Source: Lysinibacillus xylanilyticus (GTDB lineage: Bacteria > Bacillota > Bacilli > Bacillales_A > Planococcaceae). Taken from it: a stretch of DNA of 64,000 bases. Positions 1-7,663 of the stretch are shown one piece after another. The stretch's first letter is position 1; each line of letters starts with the position of its first letter. The notes beneath the pieces are model-generated. The model was given only the letters and a program-made list of their open reading frames with translations. It was not told the DNA's origin and did no database searches. The translations under genes and the position numbers were made by a program. The stretch is taken from NCBI RefSeq assembly GCF_001708185.1, contig NZ_MDDN01000004.1:1-64000 (forward strand), in the 5' to 3' direction.

Positions 1-1
1 G

Positions 2-391
2 TATAAATTTGGTCGTAAAATGACGGTTGACCTAGTTTTAGAAGCCCTTGATAACGCAGTAGCAGCGCAAAATCCAGCACCAGGACTAATTGTACACACT
101 GATTTAGGCTCTCAATATACAAGTGAAATTTTTGGTGAACGCTTAAAGAAATACGAAATGATCCCATCATTTAGTCGAAAAGGATGCCCTTATGACAATG
201 CATGCATCGAATCATTTCACGCAACACTCAAAAAAGAAGAAGTATACCGAACACGTTACGACCGCTTTGAAACCGCACGCGTAGCTTTATTTAAGTACAT
301 CGAAGGCTGGTACAATCGCAAGCGAATCCACGGTAGCATTGATTATTTCACACCCGATGCGTATGAGAAAATGTGCCGAGCAGCAGCGTAA
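2..391 (+). CDS. IS3-family transposase OrfB, C-terminal part (cut by window edge)
   Basis: This is the C-terminal part of an IS3-family (IS150-like) DDE transposase, which cuts and joins the ends of its insertion sequence. The reading frame is open to the window edge, so the gene starts upstream. The catalytic-core signature is visible: HTDLGSQYTS carries the second acidic residue, and IESFHATLKKEEVY carries the final glutamate. The tail (WYNRKRIHGSIDYFTPDAYE) is typical of the family C-terminus. Only about 130 of roughly 280 residues are present, so integrity cannot be judged. In IS3 elements OrfB is usually made by frameshifting from OrfA, which would lie outside the window. Confidence 0.93.
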   Translation, partial: YKFGRKMTVDLVLEALDNAVAAQNPAPGLIVHTDLGSQYTSEIFGERLKKYEMIPSFSRKGCPYDNACIESFHATLKKEEVYRTRYDRFETARVALFKYIEGWYNRKRIHGSIDYFTPDAYEKMCRAAA

Positions 392-431
392 AAAAGGGGT
401 ACAAAAAAATCTACCCCTCCACATTTTTCGG

Positions 432-541
432 GCGCAACTTCCATATATTTTCCGCTCTACATCCCGAGTAGGCGGTCAAAGGCTCTTTTCACTTTGACGG
501 GCTACTCGGGATGTGGAACACTCCAAAAATGGACGTTGCGC
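432..541. repeat. Nested long hairpin behind the IS3 transposase
   Basis: A 13-bp perfect inverted repeat (459-471 with 502-514, arm acatcccgagtag) encloses a second perfect 7-bp stem (475-481 with 492-498). It is itself enclosed by a 7-bp stem gcgcaac (432-438) with gttgcgc (535-541). The core resembles the palindromic intergenic repeats common in Bacillales and the hairpin inside the MITE at 42.3 kb (ctactcg/cgagtag). It could be a repeat that jumped into the IS tail or a terminator protecting the element from read-through. Confidence 0.6.
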
Positions 542-720
542 AACACACAAAAAATTAACTTGAGTGTGTCTATAATCTTGACGTAGATCCACTATTTCAA
601 TTGAAATTAATCAATTGAAGACATGTGACATAGAACATTTTATAGCACTTCCAACACAATTTAAATCAAATATTTTAAAGCCCTTACATTAAAGTGAGGG
701 TTTTAATTAATTGATAAACG

Positions 721-752
721 AAAAAGACCTCCAAAAATATGAAGGTCTTTAT
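721..752 (-). terminator. Rho-independent terminator of the 756-1928 gene
   Basis: An 8-bp stem (723-730 with 743-750, aaagacct/aggtcttt) lies directly after the stop codon of the minus-strand gene and is followed on that strand by a T-tract. Confidence 0.75.
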
Positions 753-755
753 TTG

Positions 756-1928
756 CTATGATTTCCCTAATTCTATAATTATTTCGTTGTAGATTCTCTC
801 TAAATATATTTTCTCTTCAACATCTGTTGTAATTTGATTTATTTTATCAAATGCTTCAATTATCGTTAATGTATTAGTAACTAGATTTTTATCATATAAT
901 TTTTTAGCGCTATCTCTAGAAGCTGTGCTTAATTTTTGTCTAGAGTTTTGAATTTTTTTAAATATCATATAAAGTTGATTTTGAGTTAATTCACTATCTT
1001 TTATATTTTTCATATGGTCAAGAGTACGTAATTTTAAATCGTTTATTTTATTAGAATTAATCAACTTATCTTTAACAGTATTAACACCAGTTGAATGATT
1101 AATGTTAAAAACAAAATCAGAAATTCCACTAAAGCTCTGGTTCTTATCATTAACAATGGTATATCTCAGTTCGAGGGAAAATTTCCCTTCTTTTATTTCG
1201 TTGTTGGAAATATAAACACCAAAGTATATATCGCCTATTTTATCAATTGTAATCGGGTTTTCTTGATTGAAAAATATGTTAATAGCAGAGTCTGTTAAGA
1301 ATGCTTTTTCTACAACAAATGTTGTTCCATTCTTTTCGCAATATTTTTGAAGAAAAATTAATGTTAAATAGATTGCAAGGTGGTTATCATAATTGTTATA
1401 ACGTGTAGAAGTAAGACCCCTTAAAAACCATTTTTCATTATTTTTAATTAATCTATATTGTTTTTGTAGGGAGGGTTCTTTTTCGAATAATTGAATAATA
1501 TTTTCTTTTAACAAATCACGATAAGAGTTTGAGATACAATATTTTGAAAATTTACCCATATGAAAAATATCATCTAAAAAATCGTATGTGAAATCGTATA
1601 TTCCTATTGCATTAAAATCCTCTTCTAAATCTTTATTATTAAATCTTAAAATAATTTCATTGTTATCAGATAAACCGATATACTCCATATTTCGAAGCTC
1701 TTCTATTATATCCAACTTTTCTTCATCTACTTTTTCAAACAATGTTAATAATTCTTTAGAACCTTCTATTAACATCTCAGATTCTAAATCAAATTCAGTT
1801 AGTGGGAATGTTTCACCTATTAATTTATCTAAATCAGATTCTCTTATTAGATACTTTAAATCTTTAAAACGAGCTTTAGGTGAATTGGACTGTTTTAAAT
1901 AGTGAACTTGATAAATATGGTTTTTCAT
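756..1928 (-). CDS. Unrecognised 390-aa island protein, faint DUF932-like motif
   Basis: I do not recognise this 390-residue protein with confidence. It is soluble, with no signal peptide or membrane segment, and rich in Asn, Ile and Lys like many mobile-island proteins. The stretch WFLRGLTSTRYNNYDN near the middle recalls the R-x-L-S-x-R-Y-x-x-x-D-N motif of DUF932 phage/plasmid proteins, which is only a weak hint. A good ribosome binding site (aaaaggaggg) precedes the ATG, and a terminator follows the stop. It is transcribed away from the recombinase and PIN genes. The setting beside an integrase and an ssrA attachment site suggests cargo of an integrative island, possibly defence-related. 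Confidence 0.7.
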   Translation of the reverse strand: MKNHIYQVHYLKQSNSPKARFKDLKYLIRESDLDKLIGETFPLTEFDLESEMLIEGSKELLTLFEKVDEEKLDIIEELRNMEYIGLSDNNEIILRFNNKDLEEDFNAIGIYDFTYDFLDDIFHMGKFSKYCISNSYRDLLKENIIQLFEKEPSLQKQYRLIKNNEKWFLRGLTSTRYNNYDNHLAIYLTLIFLQKYCEKNGTTFVVEKAFLTDSAINIFFNQENPITIDKIGDIYFGVYISNNEIKEGKFSLELRYTIVNDKNQSFSGISDFVFNINHSTGVNTVKDKLINSNKINDLKLRTLDHMKNIKDSELTQNQLYMIFKKIQNSRQKLSTASRDSAKKLYDKNLVTNTLTIIEAFDKINQITTDVEEKIYLERIYNEIIIELGKS

Positions 1929-2247
1929 AATATTCCCTCCTTTTGTAACTATATTACCATTTAGGGTATATTATGTCGAATTTTATATATTATGATAAAA
2001 AATGATAGAAATACTTTACTTTTTTGAAATGCTTAAATAGTAAGGAGTTTGTCTCCCTATTAATCTGATTTAAAATTTGTTTGAATAAAACAAATACAAT
2101 ATATTTAGAAAATAAATTAATGTATGCTTTTATGAAAAGGATACATATAAAATATTGATATAAAGCCATTCTTTAATTGTTATTCCATTAAATGTATGGT
2201 ATTGTAAAAATAATTAAATTAGCATACATAAAAGGGGCGGTAAAAGT
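1929..2247. other. Divergent intergenic region of the island
   Basis: This 319-bp very AT-rich gap separates the 390-aa gene (minus strand) from the recombinase (plus strand) and must hold both promoters. I see no coding sequence or repeat in it. It is a plausible control or attachment region for the island, but no att core could be recognised. Confidence 0.4.
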
Positions 2248-2829
2248 ATGGCAAATATGAACGAGAAAATGGGCATGTTGATAGATGTACAACCCATAAA
2301 AAGTAAACAAGAAATTAATGAATTAATAGAAGCGTTAGGAATGTCGCAAAATGGATTGCGTGACCAGCTATTATTTAAAATAGGCATTTCAACAGGATTA
2401 AGATGTGGTGACTTAGTGGCTTTGAAAGTGGAACAAGTGAAAGGCAAATCTTCATTCAAGATTCGTGAAGGTAAAACGAAGAAGGAAAGAACGGTTTATT
2501 TAAACAATATTATGGCTGATATTGCAGATTATATTGAAACACTGCCAGCCAATGCTATTTATTTGTTCCCTAGTCGCAAAGGTGATAGTCACATCACAAC
2601 GACACAGGCTTATCGTATTATTGCTAAAGCTGGCGATATGATAGGCAACCATTCAATCGGCACACATACGATGCGGAAAACATTCGGCTACACGTACTAT
2701 CAAGCTACTAAAGATGTAGCAACGTTGATGGAGATATTTAATCACTCCTCACAAAAGACTACATTGCGTTATATTTGCATTACAGAGGAAGCAATTGAGG
2801 ATAGCATTAAAAGTATAGCGTTCTTTTAG
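2248..2829 (+). CDS. Short tyrosine recombinase / phage-type integrase
   Basis: A 193-residue tyrosine recombinase made almost entirely of the catalytic domain, without the N-terminal arm-binding domain of full-length integrases (usually 300-400 aa). Visible catalytic signatures are GLRCGDLVALK (first Arg), HTMRKTFGY (the His-x-x-Arg box), the following FNHSSQKTTLRYICI with the second His position and the nucleophilic Tyr. The start is set by aaaggggcgg upstream of the ATG. The plus-strand PIN gene follows 90 bp downstream, and the ssrA fragment lies 1.4 kb further on. It may drive excision and integration of this island, although such short recombinases often act only with a partner. Confidence 0.85.
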   Translation: MANMNEKMGMLIDVQPIKSKQEINELIEALGMSQNGLRDQLLFKIGISTGLRCGDLVALKVEQVKGKSSFKIREGKTKKERTVYLNNIMADIADYIETLPANAIYLFPSRKGDSHITTTQAYRIIAKAGDMIGNHSIGTHTMRKTFGYTYYQATKDVATLMEIFNHSSQKTTLRYICITEEAIEDSIKSIAFF

Positions 2830-2919
2830 AAAATTAAGAGCTATCAAGTAGGTATACTTTTATAAATTGGATGTTCATGTGGATAAATGTCACAATTATA
2901 TAATTGAAGAGGTGATGAA

Positions 2920-3978
2920 ATGAAGTTCTTGTACAGTTCAATGTTTATTGATGAGGATATAAATGATATAGAATCAATTATTGATAATATTGGAAATGAT
3001 AAAGTGGAGTTAATTTTAGACTCAAATATTTGTATATTTCTTAGGGATTTTTATAAAGAACCTAGTGTAATAACAGCTAGGACAGAGATATGGGGCGAGC
3101 TAAAGAAACTGTTGTATTTAATTGAATACAATGATTTAGAAGTAGATTTTTATTTAGGATTAGAAGAATCGTCAAGAAGTAAAAGTAATTTTGAAATTAT
3201 TGAAGATAAATTTTTTGACGCTTTTAATGCATTAAGCAATTTATTTTCTATGGATTACTTACAAATGATAGAACATAGTAAATTGATTAAATTCGACACT
3301 CCTATTAAAGATAATAGTTTAAAACAGCCATCTAAAATGAAGGCATTGGAACAAAGTGGGGTATTTCAGAATCAACTATTTTTGAATTATGCATGTTTAC
3401 TAAAATTATATTTGCTTGTAGAAGAAAAAAGTGAATGGGAAAATGTTGATAAAATGAAATTATATCTAGACTTTTTAGAAGAAGATTTAGATTTTTTAGG
3501 CGCAACAAATATTTTATTTGGTCATTTACTATTAAGTGGAGAAGATAAATCCCAAAAATTAATTCATCCTCAAAAGAAAAAGAGGAAACAAAGAGAAGAA
3601 GTAATTCATGCCATTTGGAATGCTGCAATAGATTTAACATTTCCAGTGTTAGTTACACAAAAGTTTTTTGACAGAACGAAAGTACCGATATTTGTTACTG
3701 GGGATGAAAACTGCTGGAGAATTTTTAATTCCTTAAAAATGAGGGCTATGATAACTGACAATAATGGGCTGGCTACATCACCATTTGTAGAAATGGATTT
3801 ATCAAATACACTTTGGAATAATGAAGAGTTGTTAGATATTAATCAATATCATGATGCAATAATTGACAGAAGAAAATATTACAACATAACACGTAACAAG
3901 AATTTATCGAAAATTTTAGAGGCTTTAAGAGTGACTTGTTACGGCTTGGAAAAAGAAGTGCGTGAATTACTTGCTTAA
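2920..3978 (+). CDS. Large PIN-like domain protein, putative RNase
   Basis: A 352-aa protein with the layout of a PIN-type metal-dependent nuclease. A first acidic residue follows a hydrophobic strand (LILDSN, Asp34), a mid acidic pair sits in LGLEES (Glu82/Glu83), and a late strand ends in VTGDENCW (Asp262). Those spacings are longer than in toxin-sized VapC proteins (about 130 aa) and fit larger PIN-like proteins seen in mobile islands. The ribosome binding site gaagaggtg is close to the ATG. It follows the recombinase on the same strand and ends 240 bp before the ssrA fragment. An RNA-cleaving defence function is plausible, but the fold assignment rests on motifs only. Confidence 0.6.
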   Translation: MKFLYSSMFIDEDINDIESIIDNIGNDKVELILDSNICIFLRDFYKEPSVITARTEIWGELKKLLYLIEYNDLEVDFYLGLEESSRSKSNFEIIEDKFFDAFNALSNLFSMDYLQMIEHSKLIKFDTPIKDNSLKQPSKMKALEQSGVFQNQLFLNYACLLKLYLLVEEKSEWENVDKMKLYLDFLEEDLDFLGATNILFGHLLLSGEDKSQKLIHPQKKKRKQREEVIHAIWNAAIDLTFPVLVTQKFFDRTKVPIFVTGDENCWRIFNSLKMRAMITDNNGLATSPFVEMDLSNTLWNNEELLDINQYHDAIIDRRKYYNITRNKNLSKILEALRVTCYGLEKEVRELLA

Positions 3979-4218
3979 TTTGTTGAATTGATTATTCTTG
4001 AAATTCTGATTTAAAATCAAGTTTTAGTACGAATTTGAAATTGTTCACGAAATGATTTCATATGATAACTAATTGGTATATAATGAAATAAGTAAGGTCT
4101 TTGAACCAAGTTCGTAAATATGTAATACTCCCTAGTGGAGAAAATTGTTGAATATAGAAATGTGGACAGCTCTCAAATGCTTGTGGCTCTAAGGTCGGCA
4201 TAATGTTACGTGAATTGT

Positions 4219-4292
4219 AAATAGGCAAACTACACGCGTAGAAGCTGAAGTATTGGAGTTTCTGGACGCGGGTTCGACTCCCGCCGTCTCCA
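4219..4292 (+). ncRNA. ssrA: 3' fragment of tmRNA (ssrA), attachment-site remnant
   Basis: The tract matches the 3' end of Bacillaceae tmRNA as I know it: a gcaaactac...gtag helix region, gtttctggac, the T-arm gcggg-ttcgact-cccgc (268-272 with 280-284 of the 4-kb block) and the 3' acceptor strand cgtctcca. The 5' half, with the acceptor partner ggggacg and the proteolysis-tag reading frame, is not found upstream, so this is not a working tmRNA gene. Similarity may extend left to about 4110 but is uncertain there. Integrative elements often use the ssrA 3' end as attachment site; this copy probably marks the right end of the island carrying the recombinase. Confidence 0.8.
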
Positions 4293-4332
4293 TAAAAAAA
4301 TGACCACAAACGTAGTCAAATCAATGTGACGT

Positions 4333-4377
4333 AAAGCATAAATTTTCCGTTTGGAAGGTTTATGCTTTATTTTTTTA
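4333..4377 (+). terminator. Terminator after the ssrA fragment
   Basis: A 10-bp perfect stem (4333-4342 with 4359-4368, aaagcataaa/tttatgcttt) plus an inner ttcc/ggaa stem is followed by a run of seven T. It was probably the original ssrA terminator. Confidence 0.8.
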
Positions 4378-4771
4378 GGAAATTTTATGGTTTACATGAT
4401 TAACTCCTTTTTATACTTAAAATCGAATTATTAAATTGATTTTAGGTATAAAAAGTGTATACAAAAGCAGGAGTTTAATACAAAATATCAGAATTATTTG
4501 GTCAAAATAGAAGTTTAATTATTGACAATTATATCGTTGTGGTTTAAATTATGAATAATTAAATTATTGATAATGAAAATTCTAAGCAGCATGAGTCATA
4601 GATTTTGATTCATGTAAGAGATGTCAAGAAGATTCTGATTCGTATTATAGTGTTTTGGTATGCATATTGTTTACCTACATTTAATATTGGTAGAAATCAG
4701 CCTTTCTGACAATTCAGAAGGTTTTTTTGTTGTATAATTTAATAATTTGAATACTAGGAGGTAACAGGATT
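4378..4771. other. AT-rich gap upstream of the GTPase gene
   Basis: No coding sequence is visible. A hairpin at 701-721 of this kilobase block (4701-4721, cctttctga/tcagaagg, one-base bulge, T7 tail) sits just 50 bp before the GTPase start. It could be a terminator of a leader transcript or of upstream read-through. Confidence 0.4.
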
Positions 4772-6850
4772 ATGTTACATGAAGATCAAGTTATTAGTAG
4801 TATTATGCGCAATGAAGGCAAAGGAGCTGCTAATACTATAGTAGGTGCGACTGAAGCAGGAAAAAGCACATTGTTTGCTGGTATGGCTAAAGGGGAGAAA
4901 CCTTCTGAATTATTAAGCGAAAGAGCTTCCAGTGGTAAAGGGAGCTTAGTTAATGCTGAAATAAATATTACTGATGATCCAGAAATAGATGAAAATAAGC
5001 TATATATACATGGACGTATATGTAAAAAGACTGTGGCCGATGTTGGGGACGATAACAAACTTCTTGGAAGTGTATTATTTTCTGCAGCAAAGGAGTGTTC
5101 ACAGAATAAAAGAATAGACAATAATACATTTGAAAATAAAATTGAGAAAACTCTAAATATTGCTCTAAAAACACCATCTAATGATTCTTTGGCATATAAA
5201 ATAGCAGCTTTCGGTACGGATGAAAAGAAGAGAGTTGTCGAAATCATTTCGGGTTTTCCTATTAACGATATGGTTGAACTGTATGAAGAGGTAATGGCGA
5301 TACAAAAGGCCAATAATAAAAAAGGCCAGTATGCAAATAATCTTTTTTCTGAAAAAATTGGCACAATCAAAAACTTAGAACGTTATGTTAATGAGTTTTG
5401 GACTTATGTTATAGAATGTTTAAACTCTGGAGTCGAACAATTTAAGCAAATACTAAATGAAATGCAAGAAATCACATATGTTGGTGTGGAAGATGACGGT
5501 GAAAATGAATTTTTTGTAGTTTTAAGTGGAGATGATACTGAACAAAAAATTAGAGATATTTTGCTGAAAAGCGAAAATGGATCTAAAGAGTATTTGTTAT
5601 CAAAGCTTTCATTTGTTTTTAGAGGCGCTGATTGGGTTTTTGAGGATCCTGAAATAGATATGGATGCCTTCGTTGTTTCAGAATATAATGACATGAAAAT
5701 ACATGTTATTAGATTTATTGATACTATGGGACTATTCCATGAACAAGGTAAAGAGACAGGAGATGAGTATGAACGTATATTAGATATTCTTTCTCAATAT
5801 CATTCAGAAAAAGTTATTTTTGTTATCAGTTCGGATGTTAACGCAACAGCTAAAAATGGGTATCAAGCTATGCGTGAGTTTTTAACTAAAGCTAAAGGGA
5901 ATATTGGCGTTTATTTAATGTTCACAAAATGGGATACATTTATGCAGTCTAAAGTATCAGAAAATGTAGGACAAAATAGATTTACGCGTAGAAAAAAGAT
6001 AGAAATTAGTTGGAATGAGATATTTACAACTTCTAGCAAAGAACAAGATGAACTAATTCAATCTTTTGAGTCTAGTGTGTTTGATAATAGTAGTAAGAAT
6101 AAGCCACTTATTAAAGGTATATTTAAGTATGGTCTTATTTCAGGAAATGATGAGTTAGATACTTGTTTAGAAGAAAATAATGTAGTTTATGAACATGCAA
6201 TTTCAAAGTTGATTTGTGCTTTAAATCGTGCTGAAAAAAATAATGGTAATAAGATACGCATTAAAGTTATTGAGGATAAAGCTTACTCATTATTGGTAGA
6301 TACCGATAGAAGGATATCTGTATCAGCTTTATTCTATAATTTAGTAGCAGAGTGTAAAGATAAGAAGTTGTACGCATCTACTGTGGCCGCATGTATTCGT
6401 AAATGGAAAATATGTGTACCTCATTTTTCAAAAGTTTTAGCCAATCAATATGGCTATGAAAATATTGAGACAAAATTTGTACTTGAAATAGGAAATTATG
6501 CAAAGGAATTATCACGAAATGCTATTAATTTAAATCCAGAAATAGTGTTAGGTGGAGACGAGGAAATTACATTTCTTAAAGAAATTATTAATCGAAAAAT
6601 TTCTAATGATATAGGTAAAAAGTTTGCAGCTAAGGTATTGGATGATTCATATAAAAATGGATTCTCAAGAAATAGCGATATTTATATGACGCAGCACAAA
6701 CGCTTTTCAAATCTATTACAATACACACAAGATAATTATTTTAGTTCTTCTCGAATTATTGCTACTCAATATATTATAGAGTGTTTTGAGAAAGCTACAT
6801 TTGAATGCATTAATGATGTTTTTAATGAAAATTGTATTATAGTGTATTAA
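4772..6850 (+). CDS. Large P-loop GTPase with an insertion between G1 and G3
   Basis: A 692-aa protein with all nucleotide-binding motifs of a TRAFAC-type GTPase. Walker A/G1 is GATEAGKST at residues 25-33, G3 is DTMG at 317-320 after a hydrophobic strand, and G4 is TKWD at 385-388. In ordinary GTPases G1 and G3 lie 30-60 residues apart; here about 285 helical residues intervene. The C-terminal 300 residues look helical, as in dynamin-like or effector-bearing GTPases, but no membrane segment is seen. The start is set by aggaggtaacagg upstream of the ATG, and a terminator follows. It stands alone between the ssrA remnant and IS66. I know no named family; a single-gene phage-defence or stress role is inference from location only. 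Confidence 0.75.
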   Translation: MLHEDQVISSIMRNEGKGAANTIVGATEAGKSTLFAGMAKGEKPSELLSERASSGKGSLVNAEINITDDPEIDENKLYIHGRICKKTVADVGDDNKLLGSVLFSAAKECSQNKRIDNNTFENKIEKTLNIALKTPSNDSLAYKIAAFGTDEKKRVVEIISGFPINDMVELYEEVMAIQKANNKKGQYANNLFSEKIGTIKNLERYVNEFWTYVIECLNSGVEQFKQILNEMQEITYVGVEDDGENEFFVVLSGDDTEQKIRDILLKSENGSKEYLLSKLSFVFRGADWVFEDPEIDMDAFVVSEYNDMKIHVIRFIDTMGLFHEQGKETGDEYERILDILSQYHSEKVIFVISSDVNATAKNGYQAMREFLTKAKGNIGVYLMFTKWDTFMQSKVSENVGQNRFTRRKKIEISWNEIFTTSSKEQDELIQSFESSVFDNSSKNKPLIKGIFKYGLISGNDELDTCLEENNVVYEHAISKLICALNRAEKNNGNKIRIKVIEDKAYSLLVDTDRRISVSALFYNLVAECKDKKLYASTVAACIRKWKICVPHFSKVLANQYGYENIETKFVLEIGNYAKELSRNAINLNPEIVLGGDEEITFLKEIINRKISNDIGKKFAAKVLDDSYKNGFSRNSDIYMTQHKRFSNLLQYTQDNYFSSSRIIATQYIIECFEKATFECINDVFNENCIIVY

Positions 6851-6881
6851 TTATTTAATAAGTTATATATTGGGGAATTTA

Positions 6882-6930
6882 AAATAGCTTTGACGAATGA
6901 TGAAAAATCAATCGTCAAAGCTATTTGTTG
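6882..6930 (+). terminator. Terminator of the GTPase gene
   Basis: A 15-bp perfect inverted repeat (6882-6896 with 6912-6926) begins 31 bp after the stop codon. The T-tail is weak (ttgttg), but the stem is long. Confidence 0.7.
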
Positions 6931-7068
6931 ATTAGATACTATGAATAATTATGAAAATATTACTAAATAAGTCAATAACGGGTAAGCCCGTAATCAAATA
7001 ACGCATATAAATAACCAGGACCTCCGGTACGATGATAAATGTATCAAAATTAGAGGAGGTGCTTCTTT

Positions 7069-7263
7069 ATGTCAACTACCAAACTAACAATTGTCCCTGT
7101 GACACTAGATCCGATCACTGACAACTCTTCATCAACAACTTCACCACAAAACTCTCCTGAGCCGAGCTGCATCATTAAAACAACTAGTGCTGAAATTTTC
7201 TTCTTTAATGGCGTAGATGAGCGCATCATCCAAACGATCCTGAAGGAGTTGAATAATCAATGA
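7069..7263 (+). CDS. tnpA: IS66 accessory protein TnpA, short form
   Basis: A 64-aa first gene of the IS66 set. Its C-terminus (VDERIIQTILKELNNQ) is the usual end of the IS66 TnpA/OrfA protein, which is commonly about 100 aa with an N-terminal helix-turn-helix. Here the HTH part appears to be missing or replaced by a Ser/Thr-rich stretch. Its stop overlaps the start of tnpB (ATGA), so the two are translationally coupled. The start follows a strong gaggaggtgc site. The family role is assistance in transposition, with the exact biochemistry unknown. Confidence 0.75.
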   Translation: MSTTKLTIVPVTLDPITDNSSSTTSPQNSPEPSCIIKTTSAEIFFFNGVDERIIQTILKELNNQ

Positions 7264-7613
7264 AGCAAGATTTTACGAGCGTGCAGAACATCTACATTAT
7301 TTGCGGTAAGACCGATATGCGTAAAGGTATCGACGGTCTCGCAGCACTCATTCAGGATTCTTTTAAACTCGATCCATATAGTGATTCCATCTTCTTATTT
7401 TCTGGAACGAGTAAAGACCGTTATAAATGTTTGTATTTTGATGGAGATGGCTTCGCCATACTTTATAAACGATTAGATAATGGCAAACTGCAATGGCCAA
7501 AAGATGAAAAGGAAGTACGTAACCTTTCACAAAAGGAACTTCGCTGGCTTTTAGAAGGTTTATCGCTTCAGCAACCAAAAGCGATTATGAAATCTGCAAA
7601 AGGTGTCTTTTAA
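7260..7613 (+). CDS. tnpB: IS66 accessory protein TnpB (IS66 Orf2)
   Basis: A 117-aa protein with the diagnostic IS66 Orf2 features: GKTDMRKGIDGLAALIQ near the N-terminus, then FLFSGTSKDRYKCLYFDGDGF, KRLDNGKLQWP and a closing ELRWLLEGL. The length is normal for the family (about 115 aa). It overlaps tnpA by four bases and precedes tnpC by 50 bp. Its function in transposition is accessory and not catalytic. It appears intact. Confidence 0.93.
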   Translation: MKQDFTSVQNIYIICGKTDMRKGIDGLAALIQDSFKLDPYSDSIFLFSGTSKDRYKCLYFDGDGFAILYKRLDNGKLQWPKDEKEVRNLSQKELRWLLEGLSLQQPKAIMKSAKGVF

Positions 7614-7663
7614 ACCCACCTATTAAGATGATATAATAATCCACAACTATACTGAACGGAAAT

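Larger units (their letters stand above)
1..591 (+). mobile_element. IS3-family insertion sequence, right part
   Basis: The element enters from the left edge, ends its transposase at 391 and probably ends near 591. The tract 561-591 is followed by unrelated AT-rich DNA, and the final CA matches the TG...CA ends usual for IS3 elements. The left end is outside the window, so the inverted repeat and target duplication could not be checked; the boundary is approximate. Confidence 0.5.

Noticed and set aside
4058-4309. Minus-strand ORF of 83 aa across the tmRNA fragment (GDGGSRTRVQ start)
   Set aside because: It is antisense to the tmRNA 3' end; such DGGSRTRVQ-type frames are well-known annotation artefacts.
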